From Hypsibius dujardini (taxonomy: Eukaryota; Tardigrada; Eutardigrada; Parachela; Hypsibiidae): a DNA stretch of 44,447 bases. Position numbers and translations under genes: made by a program. The stretch is from positions 1-44,447 of the forward strand of contig LRSR01008014.1 of the NCBI GenBank assembly GCA_001579985.1, given 5' to 3'. This document shows, piece by piece, positions 1 through 8,661 of this stretch; within the stretch, counting starts at the first letter, position 1; each line of letters begins with the position of its first letter. The notes beneath the pieces are model-generated. The model saw nothing but the letters and a program-made list of their open reading frames with translations, was not told the origin of the DNA and did no database searches.

Positions 1-469
1 AGATGAATGGTGAAACGAAAACACAGAAAATTCTTAGAAGTAAGTTTCTGAAGAAAAAGATTCAGGTCAAACACAAAGAAACAAAGAACGTGCCTGTGCC
101 GCCAGTCACGAGATTCAACAAGTGAGGCGGACAGCTGATCGGCCTGCCATGCAACGAAGGCGGAGTTACCCCTAGCTGCCCGTTTTTGCCCCTCCCTGCC
201 CCCTCCGATTTTTAATTTATTTTTTATTTTATAGAGTTGCACCTGTTCCACCCCTAAATTTTTTTCTTTTTGTTGTTGTTGTTTTTTTTGTTTTTTTTAT
301 GTTTTTTAAATTTTTTTATTAATTTATTTGATAGAGTTGCAACTCAAACCGAGCTGCCCCCAGCGGGGGTCAGACGATTTTCAGAGGGGGGGCATACGAT
401 TTTCGGCAGGGGGTCCACGTCAGACCCCCTTCAAGCCCCCTTGAGCCATTGTGTCCCAGGCTCACGTCC
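1..469. other. intergenic, T-rich, no gene seen
   Basis: No coding region is supported here. The stretch is C-rich around 165-210, then strongly T-rich around 215-320. Two short related segments, each containing atagagttgca, lie near 230 and 330, so it may hold a small degenerate repeat. It lies downstream of the first trefoil paralogue on the minus strand. Confidence 0.5.
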
Positions 470-1310
470 TCACTGCTCCACCCTCAGATACCCACCCGGA
501 TAGATGACTCCAATCTCACCGCGATGGAGGTCCTTGTCGGCATAGGCCAGCAGAGCCCCGGTAAAATCCCTTGAAATGGTCGGCACGGCATCTCCCGTGA
601 AGCCGGTACACTCTCCCGTCGCGACTGACTGATTTGGTCGGACTCTTGAGCGCAATATCCTTCGAGGATTAGAAGGTTTCCAGCGTCCGGACAGTCGCAC
701 TTTTTGCCGGTACAATTTTTGTCTCCGTCGATGGAGGGTGTGACCAGCGGGCTGGGTGTAGTGACCAAACCTTCCGGAAGCTGGAAACAAAGGTTCCAAC
801 CGCCCTTTTTGATGAAGCAACATCCAAGCAATTCGCAGTAGGCTCTCGAGACACCGCCGGAAGCGCAAGAACGCCGCTTATCTGTTGGAACGGCTTGGCA
901 TTGTTCCGGATTGAGCGTGGAACGGCCGAAGGTGGGAGTAGTCGATTGGGTGGTCGAGCCAGTGAACCGGGTTTGATTGGAATAGAAACATCGGTTCCAT
1001 CCACCCTTTTTGGTGAAGCAACAACCTAAATACAAAAAGTTCCATGTACATTAGAATTTATATTACCAGTTATATATTACCATACAGCGTTTTATTTTAC
1101 CCTTAAGTAAAAGTAACTGTTAACTGTAACTGTCTTAGCCCAAACACCTTCTCCGCAGTTGACGTATTCCGCCGTGCTGATGGCATCGCATTTAGCCGGG
1201 TCCGGTATGGTGGGCGGGGTCAGTGGCGGCGTATGCAAGGTCTCATTAACGCGATAACAACGACTCCATTCGTTCTTGCGGGAAGAGCAACAGCCTCGGA
1301 GGAGGCAGTC
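470..1310 (-). pseudogene. trefoil/PAN secreted protein, paralogue 1, partial and frame-disrupted
   Basis: Minus-strand gene fragment with three P-type trefoil segments. An exon at 1310-1148 carries the end of one trefoil (GCCSSRKNEWSRCY), a short Pro/Thr linker, and the start of a second (CDAISTAEYVNCG). After an intron (1147-1026, GT-AG), the exon from 1025 gives GCCFTKKGGWNRCF, a Thr-rich linker, a complete third trefoil (CQAV...CELLGCCFIKKGGWNLCF), and the CDCPD module seen in the other paralogues. The second trefoil lacks the usual cysteine just before GCC. After the module (about 655) the frame changes: the later homologous block, with GDAVPTISRD and ADKDLH, is in another frame and ends at 470. 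The roughly 65 residues that separate these blocks in paralogue 2 are mostly missing, and there is no second PAN domain. No signal peptide exon was found. This is probably a decayed copy, though an assembly indel could explain part of it. Confidence 0.6.
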
Positions 1311-1719
1311 CTGTTTATGAAGAAAGCAATCGGACTCAGATCATTTAAATGGACTGATATAATTGGGTTTTTTCGTTTTTTTTCAGTTGCGATCCCTTAC
1401 CGCTTCGGAAATTTCACCGACGACGCAGGGAACATATCTGAACAGAAATTTGTCAACGTTCAAATGAAACAGTCTACACACAGACGGCACGATGTAAAAA
1501 GCGCTGGGAAGTTGCCCTCCCGAAAAACACTATCCTAAATACGGTTAAAATCGATAACGGTTTATTTACTAACCGTTACTAACCGTATCGATAACCGTTC
1601 CATGTTGAGTAAAAAATACCATTGGTATATAGTATTATTTTGTATTATAGTATAGTATTTTATTCAGTATTTTTATTTTTATTTGTAAAGGACGAGTACA
1701 GTGCCAATTATTGCTAGTC

Positions 1720-1790
1720 CCTGTTAGCTCCGCGGTATGTGCTCTGCCTCATATAAGAAGGTTAACGATTTAATTCTCGGGTGACTTTTT
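1720..1790 (+). other. tRNA-like sequence, degenerate (tRNA pseudogene or SINE head)
   Basis: The stretch beginning TAGCTCCGCGGTATGTGC resembles a tRNA A box (TAGCTCAGNGGTAGAGC). It is followed by CTCATATAA, in the position of an anticodon loop with CAT, and then gatttaattctcgg in the position of the B box/T arm. The acceptor stem does not pair well and the T arm is damaged, so a functional tRNA is unlikely. Confidence 0.4.
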
Positions 1791-2149
1791 TCCCAATTTT
1801 TTCTCACCCCTCGAGGCCGGTTGGTCATGCCAAATGATGCCAACTAATTTTGTGGTCAAGAAGGAGCATTTGGAGAAGATTGAACGTTGGTCAACCAAGT
1901 GCGGCTCAGCCCAGAATTGTATGTTTTTGCATCCCATTTTGGGATGCAATTATGGATTCATTTCGATATGGACAAGAAGATAGACCGCCAAATTTTAGCG
2001 TATTGTGGTACCGTTTCGAGTACCATAAAGGTACACATGTACCATAAAAGTACAATTTTAATTAAGATTCGAAATATTCTCATTGTTATATTGTCATTTT
2101 TTTGTCAGGGTTCTGAAGGGAAGTTTGTGAAGTTTAATGTGAAATTTGT

Positions 2150-2540
2150 GACGTTCGTGTTTGTTGTTGTGATTTGCCGGTCAATATTTTAAGGTCGATT
2201 CTCATGTGCAAAATATTGCTCATATGTACTCGTACTGTAATTCCCATGCTCCTTCTTGTCTTGTGAGAATGATGTTTCAGTGTCAAGTGAAGAATGCGCT
2301 TGTTTAGATTGTTGTCATGTTCAAACGATAAGGATGAGTCTTGAAGCTCGGTAGGAGACTCGACTTCTCGTTTCGTTTTCTAGCTTCTCATTCAGTTTTA
2401 CTTTCCATCGGCTTGCTATCTCGGCTTCTCTCAATTTGTTGTGCAAGTAATAATACCGAAAAGGAGTACTCTTAATTATCGTGTATCGTAAGGTCAACAG
2501 GACTTCCGGGTTCTCGAAGGGAAAACAGGTCGTCACACTG
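2150..2540 (+). repeat. LTR-like sequence of a retrotransposon
   Basis: This segment precedes the gag-like coding region. About 250 bases of it (roughly 2150-2400) are repeated at about 75% identity near 43685-43930. Shared blocks include the aagaatgc-cttgttt stretch, cgataaggatgagtc and gagactcgacttctcgttt. LTR ends and a primer-binding site are not certain; tggttccgaaaag near 2540 is a candidate for the latter. The second copy has no gag after it, which fits a solo LTR or fragment. Confidence 0.5.
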
Positions 2541-2655
2541 GTTCCGAAAAGTTCTTTGCCTACGTTGTGAGTTCCTGTACCATCAGGATAAACGGCAAAA
2601 TTTGGACAACCTCTATTTGAATTTTTGTTTGTTTGGATCTTCGTTCGATATCACA

Positions 2656-3699
2656 ATGCCGGATCAGACGCCTGCAATCAATCTCGACGCCAAGCAGCTC
2701 GCAAAGGAGGTGACGTCACTGGCGGTGGTGAATGATGTGCGGCCACCGTTGTTCAGTGGCAAGGCGGGGGAGGATGTGACGGCGTGGGTTTGACGGTTCG
2801 AGACCGTGGCGAAGGCTCTCGAATGGGACTCAACTCGACAATTGTCACAGATCGGTGTTTATTTGTCCCTGTTTGCAGCTAGCTGGTACGCGAAGGAGAC
2901 GCGCGACGGTACGGCAGCCTTCGCTACCTGAACTCTGTTCCGCGCTGCCATCATCAAACGCTTTGAAGCAGAGGACTACAAGGCCCAGATCAAGCGGGAG
3001 CTAAACAATCGAAAGATGGTCAAAGGAGAACCGGCGGAGGACTACTTCAACGACGTCCTCACCCTGTGTGACAAGTACGACCGTGAGATGGACGATGATG
3101 ACATCATCGAGAAGCTACGGAATGGATTGTATGTGGAGCTGATGTCCGAGTTTGCATCTCTCACGCAAGTACCCCAATGTCATTTTTGTCTGACATGAAA
3201 ATGGCGCTCGAATCTATCCGCCGCGAAAATCGGTTCAGACAGGACAGAAGTCAATTTGGTCGTCCTGATTCTGACAACGGTTTCCAGAAGTCAGGGGCAT
3301 TTTTGGGAAAAGTCAACGGAGGATACTCTACCCGCACCAACGGAAATGATCGTTTCGGCGGATACGGTGGCAGCCGCGGAGGCCACAGCGGCGGCGGATT
3401 CGGACCCGGCGGCAACGGCGGCGGTCCCAACTACAATCACGGCAGCGGCGGAAATAATGGAGGACACGGAAACCAAGGTAGCGGCACCGCTGGTCAAGGT
3501 AACGCACTCTCGTCCATTGGGAACGGCAACAGAAGCAGTCAAGGTGGAACCAGCCCAAGCGTTCGAACAGGAGGGGGGAGGAGGAGGTTCCCGCAGAGAC
3601 CGACCCCCTGTAACTTGCTACACTTGTGGCGGACCACACATCCAGCGTCACTGCCCGGAGAACCAGACTGACGAAGGTCGGGGTGGTGGAAATCATTAA
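2656..3699 (+). pseudogene. retrotransposon gag-like fragment, decayed
   Basis: Plus-strand coding remnant beginning MPDQTPAINLDAK. A gag-type core follows, with WYAKE, a KRFEAEDYKAQIKREL block and AEDYFNDVLTLCDKYD, typical of retrotransposon capsid domains. Next comes a Gly-rich RGG-like stretch (about 3350-3500) and then a zinc knuckle, CYTCGGPHIQRHC (CX2CX3HX4C), near 3615-3655. The core is broken by in-frame TGA codons near 2792 and 2929 and a stop at 3196-3198. The Gly-rich part is in another frame from the core and the knuckle. No protease, reverse transcriptase or integrase follows before the neighbouring trefoil gene, so this is a 5' fragment that cannot encode an intact element. Confidence 0.75.
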
Positions 3700-3751
3700 A
3701 TGCGAGGCTTAGTGGCCCAAATACCGGAAACGGCCGGTGCGGAGGATTCTA

Positions 3752-5265
3752 CTACAGAGAAACCGGTACGGGTACTCCACATGCTCTTTTCTGATGGAGT
3801 AGATGACCGCTCCGTTCCCGGAGTGGGCGGGTCTGTTGATTGTAGCGACACAAGTCGAAAGTGCTGGACAATTTCTTCAACCAACAGTTATTATTCTCAC
3901 GGCCAAATGCAACGGCATTGCACTCGGGATGGACTCGGCAGAGGTGCCGGCAGATTTCCGGATGTCCCACGCGTCTAATGTGGAGGTCGTTTCTGGTTCC
4001 GCTCTGGAGAGCCTCGCCGTAGACAGTTGTGCCGTTGAGCTGGTGGAGCGCCTTGTCGTTGAAGGTCAGGAGGACCGATCCGACGTCACGGCTCAGCACC
4101 GGCAGGGCGTTGTCCGCAAAACCGACGCAATGTTTGGTCTTGTATTCATACGAGACGAACCGGCAGTCGAAGGGAGCGACCTTGTCCACCAGACCGCTCT
4201 TGAAGTCCGCCTCATCCTCCGCGGAGACGCTGCAACTCTTGAGGCATTCTCGTCCGCTGTGCGCGTCAGGCAAGCTGCTCATGCTGGTGTGAATGTCAGG
4301 TCCACTGCCGCGGGAGTCCGCTCTCCATCCGTCCAAAATCTGTGGATCAAGTGATAAACGGATGAGTTGGTCCAGACAAGGCAAAGAATTCAAATTAAAG
4401 TAAATACTTACCACCAGATTTTTCTCATCTGGGCAAGGGCATTTGGAATCCTTCTCCTCGGGCTTGGGTTTGGGTGTTGTGACTAGCAAGCTCTCGGTGG
4501 ATGGGCGGGTAGACTCTGTGGTAGAGGCATTCGGATCCACCGTAGGTGTTGAATCAGTGGGAGTCGAGTCAATCGGAGTCGGCGTAGAAGGACTGGGACC
4601 AATGGGAGTGGGTCCAGTGTCCGTCGTAGTCGGCTCGGAAGGGTCCTTCGTGGTGGAGCCACTCCGATCCACCGTGTGAGTGGAATCGATCGGAGGGGCG
4701 CTTGACGGTGTGGTTGGTCCCGGTCCGGGCGTGCTCGTTTCGAAAGCCGTTATGGAAGCTGTTGATGGAGTACTCTGGGGGATTTTCGGTGATCGATGAG
4801 TCTTAGTCTTGAAGGGTTTGACGGTGGTGTACTGGACGTTGTGATAACAAGCCGACCGTCTGCCGATCTTTTCGAAGCAGCAGCCGAGTGACTCGCACTT
4901 GTCCTTGTTCACACCGTGTCGTCCGCACTTGATTTTATGCTGCAACCGACAAGCTTCATTAGGATGGGGAGTGGTGGTGTGGGGTGTGGTGATCGGCTGC
5001 CTGGTTCTGCTGGGCCCACGCGTGCGGGTTCCGTTCCGTTTGGGGGTCGTCAATTTTGTCTTCTTGGAATGCCTCGTTGACGGAGTGGTTGCTCCAGGGT
5101 TGGGCGTTGGTTTGGTTGATCTTGTTCCCGTGGAGTCCGTCGTGGTGGAGGCGGTAGTCACCTCGGTTGTGGTGGTTTCTTCGGGCTCTAGCCCGAAGAG
5201 CACATAAGAAACTCATAAGAAACTGCAGAGTAGAAGACAATCAACAGTAATACCTTCGACGCCAT
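3752..5265 (-). CDS. secreted trefoil-mucin-PAN protein, paralogue 2
   Basis: The first exon (to 4412) encodes a Thr/Pro-rich segment, a full P-type trefoil (CRLQHKIKCGRHG...CESLGCCFEKIGRRSACY, about 4850-4960), a long Thr/Ser/Pro mucin-like linker and the CPCPDEKNLV module. A 72-base intron (4411-4340, gtaagt...cacag) is followed by a second exon (from 4339) encoding ILDGWRADSRG, a PAN-like domain (CLKSC...FDCRFVSYEYKTKHC), and a second PAN/apple-like domain (ICRHLCRVHPECNAVAF...CWLK), with the stop at 3752. The likely start is the ATG at 5265, which begins a signal peptide (MASKVLLLIVFYSAV). A 10-base direct repeat with an 11-base period at 5203-5223 throws that frame off, so the ATG currently reads into a stop after about 25 codons. 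Cys pairs and heavy O-glycosylation potential suggest a secreted mucus or matrix protein; function is inferred. Confidence 0.75.
4340..4411 (-). other. intron of trefoil paralogue 2
   Basis: Minus-strand gtaagt donor at 4411 and ccacag acceptor ending at 4340. It is 72 bases, a multiple of three without an in-frame stop, so the unspliced reading frame stays open. Paralogue comparison (NLVILDGWRAD here, NLIVVDGWRAD in paralogue 3) supports removing it. Confidence 0.8.
5203..5223 (-). repeat. 11-bp-period direct repeat in signal-peptide region
   Basis: The minus strand reads gtttcttatg, then a, then gtttcttatg again. The second unit shifts the frame between the signal peptide starting at 5265 and the mature reading frame. 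One unit fewer would keep the frame open across the junction. Confidence 0.85.
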
Positions 5266-5978
5266 TTTAGGAGGGAAATAAAGCGGAATCGGTTCAGGGA
5301 CCAAAAACGTTTTTACCGTGAACGGGAAATTTCTGTCTTTACACGCAGATTTGATCGTGATTTCTGGCGGTTCGCAGCAGTTGCGCTAGTTAGCTGCATT
5401 CCATCCAGGACCGGGCTTGTTTTTTCTTTGGCGATCAAATCACGCTCTTACATCGAAAGGCGAGGCATACCTTTGAACACTTTCTCCTGTTGTAGAACAT
5501 GTAGATTGTAAAAAAACATTTACGTGAGCCGACTTTGCAACACCGGCTTCTAGGTACTAAAGTGAGTGAGTGAATCGGGGTTGTAACCCATGTCCCAGGC
5601 TATAGCCCAAAACTTACTGGTAATTTGGTTCCCTCTTCTCTAACCAGGTCCCACGAAAAGTCTTCACCGACCGCAGAGTCACTTTCTGATGGAATTTTAC
5701 CTTGCGTGAGTCATATAACGATCGACAAAGTGCGGGCGAGTTCTACAGCCAAAAGGTTGCATTTCTTACACACGAGATCATAATGTGGGGACCAAAGGAA
5801 TGGATGGTGTTGGGACCTTTAAATTAATTTTTTTTTCCAGCAAAAATAGAACTTGCAGATAGTTCAAGTATCGGAGGGAAATGAGGTAATAAGACTGGTC
5901 ACACAGGTATTTTGCATTACATCTTACACCAACAGCCAAAACGAACATTTAACACTACAATACGGTTGCATCATGTGC
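5266..5978. other. intergenic between trefoil paralogues 2 and 3
   Basis: No supported gene. It should contain the promoter of paralogue 2 (minus strand, from about 5270 upward) and the 3' flank of paralogue 3. No recognisable repeat or core promoter motif was found. Confidence 0.5.
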
Positions 5979-7630
5979 TCAGTTAACATAGGAAATGAAT
6001 GCACTAGCAGTGTCCGGCGTGACTGCCAAGATTGACAGATAGTTTAAGCTCTTGAGCCAGCAGTTGTTGTTCGCTTTCACATAGACAGCGGCGTTGCACT
6101 TTGGAATTGCTGAGCAAATCTTCTTGCATAGCTGTAAGTAGAGTTAGTACTTGAGCAGATCCGGTCACAGGAAGGATTCGGATTAAGAATTGCAAACTCA
6201 CCCCCGGATGGCCCACATGTTCAACGTGTAGATTATTTGCCACACCAGCTGGGAAATTGTTCCCAGGGAATGTGGTCCCATTTACAAGGTAAAGATCCTG
6301 TAGAAAACCGCATGAGGTCAATTAAGTGTTCTCTGTTATTTAAACGGTAGCAATTTACTTTGTCGATAAGGGCTAGGATAACGGCGTCAATGTTGCGTGA
6401 GATGATGGGTTCAGCAGAATCTCTGAATCCGATACAGTGTCTCGTTTTATAATCGTACGAGACCAAACGACATTCGAACGGCGGAACGTCACCAGGAAGA
6501 ACGGACGCCGGCGAAATTTGTTTTTCCTCTTTAGTGAGCTTGGATTGTCGAAGACACACCCTGCCGTCTTCAGACTCCGCCAAAACACGTCTATTATAGA
6601 GACCAGCTCCTGTCCGTGCATCTGCTCGCCAACCGTCCACAACAATGAGATTTAATGGATCTGGACATGGACAGTCCAGATGAAGAGGATTCTTCATCGA
6701 CTATTGGACTTTCTGTTGTAGTAATAGGTGTCGTTGGGATCGGCGATGTCTCCGGACTGGTAATAGCGGAAGTTGAAGTAGAAGAACTGGTATAGAGCGT
6801 GGTTTCTTTTTCTGGACCAGAAGTGACCGGTGGGGCCGGAGTAGAAAAACCGGTATAGAGCGTGGTTTCTTTTTCTGGACCAGAAGTGACCGGTGGGGCC
6901 GGAGTAGAAGAACCGGTATAGGGCGTGGTTTCTTTTCCAGGAATAGGAGTGACACTTGGAATAACCGTTGGGGCTGGAGTTATCGGTGGAACTGGTTTGT
7001 GTTGAGCCGGTGTAACGGGTTGACGGTTTTTCTGGACTGGTGATGACGGAAGACGGAGTGGATGGACCAGCATTAATTGTTGATCGTGTTGTTGGTGGGC
7101 GTGCGGTCGTAGTGGACATTGTTTTGTTTGGATTAAAACAACCACTACAGTATATCTTCTTTTTCCGGCTTCTGTGGATCAAATGCAGGAGATTATTTAA
7201 TTATTAGAAATGTGCGGGTGCAACTAGAGAAGTGGTATAGTAATATTGTAAAAAAGCTTCGTCAAGCCACAGGGTTCTTACATGGTTTCTTCGTTCTGTA
7301 ACAACATCCCGCGGCGTAACACGTTTGAGTAAAGCAAGGAACTGTCTCCTGCTCCATGATACTGTTGCATTTTGCCGTAAATTCCGGCGTTTCATACTGC
7401 CAATTCAGATCGTCCCATCCTCCTCGACCGACTTGCCCATCAGCGGATACTGCAGCTCAAATATCTGAAATGGATATCAGTTTTAGTGGAGACAGTTTTA
7501 CGAGTCATTTACAGGACCCAAATCATACATATTGCATTTAATTAAATTGAGGCTTACTTGCTGGCAGATAAACAGACAGTCCAACCAGGACAAAGATTCC
7601 CCATAAGGGAGTCGCTCCCAGTGTCCCCAT
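5979..7630 (-). CDS. secreted trefoil-mucin-PAN protein, paralogue 3 (frame problems)
   Basis: Exon 1 (7630-7558) encodes a clean signal peptide, MGTLGATPLWGIFVLVGLSVY. Exon 2 (about 7450-7290) encodes a complete P-type trefoil start (CNSIMEQETVPC...CYAAGCCYRTKKP) and ends at a gtaaga donor. From about 7173 follows a Thr/Pro-rich linker with a 63-bp tandem repeat, then CPCPDPLNLIVVDGWRAD and a PAN-like domain (FECRLVSYDYKTRHC) down to a gtaaat donor after 6359. Two further exons, 6297-6202 and 6131-5979, complete a second PAN domain (LCKKICSAIPKCNAAVYV...CWLKSL). These last introns join in phase. The linker does not: its first part, the repeat, and the CPCPD module lie in three frames, so at least two indels are needed. 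It may be a recent pseudogene, an unstable repeat, or carry assembly errors. Confidence 0.6.
6794..6937 (-). repeat. 63-bp tandem repeat coding a Thr/Pro-rich 21-residue unit
   Basis: Two nearly identical 63-bp units begin at 6794 and 6857, followed by a diverged partial third. On the minus strand each encodes GPEKETTLYTG plus (F/S)STPAPPVTS. The period is a multiple of three, so copy number can vary without changing frame. The repeat lies inside the mucin-like linker of trefoil paralogue 3. Confidence 0.85.
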
Positions 7631-8661
7631 GAATTGGAAGGTCTTGATTTTGTATGGTTGAATTAGTGTTGAATTTGAAATATACAACTACTGCAGCGTT
7701 TGGTTAGAAGCTAACTTTGAGACCATATATCTTAAGAAGATCACTAGCATCGACTTAACTTGAAAATGAAAAATAATTGTAACATTTATTTCATACTCAG
7801 TAGGTAGTTTGAGGTTTTTATCTCGATCGTGCACCGTACATTTCTAAAAAACAAAGTTGACCAGGCAGTAGAGGGTCTTTCATAGACAATCCGTCCGTTG
7901 AAACAGCATCACATACGATCTCTTCCTATATTACTTTACGTATTATTACTCTTGTGGTATCTAACGATTTACAGTAACGATAAAAATGGGCTGGCTGATG
8001 ATGCTGAAAGCGGGAGACACTCATTTCACAAGTGACCGGAAAGTTGTTAGAAGCGCTGTCTGCCATGTCAACGAATTTTGTAGTGTGTGGACGTGGTTGT
8101 TGATTTTTCTTTTGTTATCGTCGACCAGCTTAGAAGGACATACCAGGGTGAGGTCTCAGACACAACCAAATGTTGGGACAAGCACAGAGCGAGAGTAAGG
8201 CAAGCGGTGCAAGCAAGTAGCTTCCAGCGAGGAAGACAAACAGAGGTACGGTACAGAAAAACATACAGACAGCCAGATAGAACCTTGGGTTCCATATTTG
8301 CGTAGACATGACACATACGGTAGATGTACAGACGGAAGTCCTGGTGCATGAAATATCATCTTCATCTGAATCGTATTCCCTTTATCCGCTTATCCGTGGG
8401 CTGAGAAGAAACGCAAATCATCTTTCGTAACTGAGAAACACACAAACGGGCCGCGAACGTTTAAATGAAGCGTGAAAAAAACAAGCAGATACACGGTATT
8501 TTACAGCTTTCGCCGTTGAACAGTCGCTTCCCGCACTGTCTGTTTTCCTTTGCTATCCTGTTGTATGTCTAAGGCCAATCAATAATGCGTACTAACGCAA
8601 ACGCTCCCTTACAGCAACAACAATACGAAAAAACTTGAAACATTGTTTATGTGAAAGGTGC
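7631..8661. other. intergenic between trefoil paralogue 3 and ARID4
   Basis: About 1 kb with no convincing gene. Open frames near 7986-8365 show no domain, no splice context and no family resemblance. It holds the upstream region of paralogue 3 and the 3' flank of ARID4. Confidence 0.5.

Noticed and set aside
1233-1538. 101-codon plus-strand open frame
   Set aside because: Its first part is antisense to the trefoil exon at 1310-1148, which shows the Cys pattern on the minus strand.
2780-2935. In-frame TGA codons in the gag-like region considered as recoding (selenocysteine or readthrough)
   Set aside because: Other frame changes and a further stop in the same region, plus the absence of pol, fit simple decay better.
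4959-5240. 93-codon alternative frame at the 5' end of trefoil paralogue 2, including a spliced MASK-FLMSFL start
   Set aside because: It gives Arg/His-rich sequence and does not reach the trefoil frame, so it is not the real N-terminus.
7986-8365. Overlapping small open frames on both strands between trefoil paralogue 3 and ARID4
   Set aside because: No domain, no conserved pattern, no splice support; the strands mirror each other as chance frames do.
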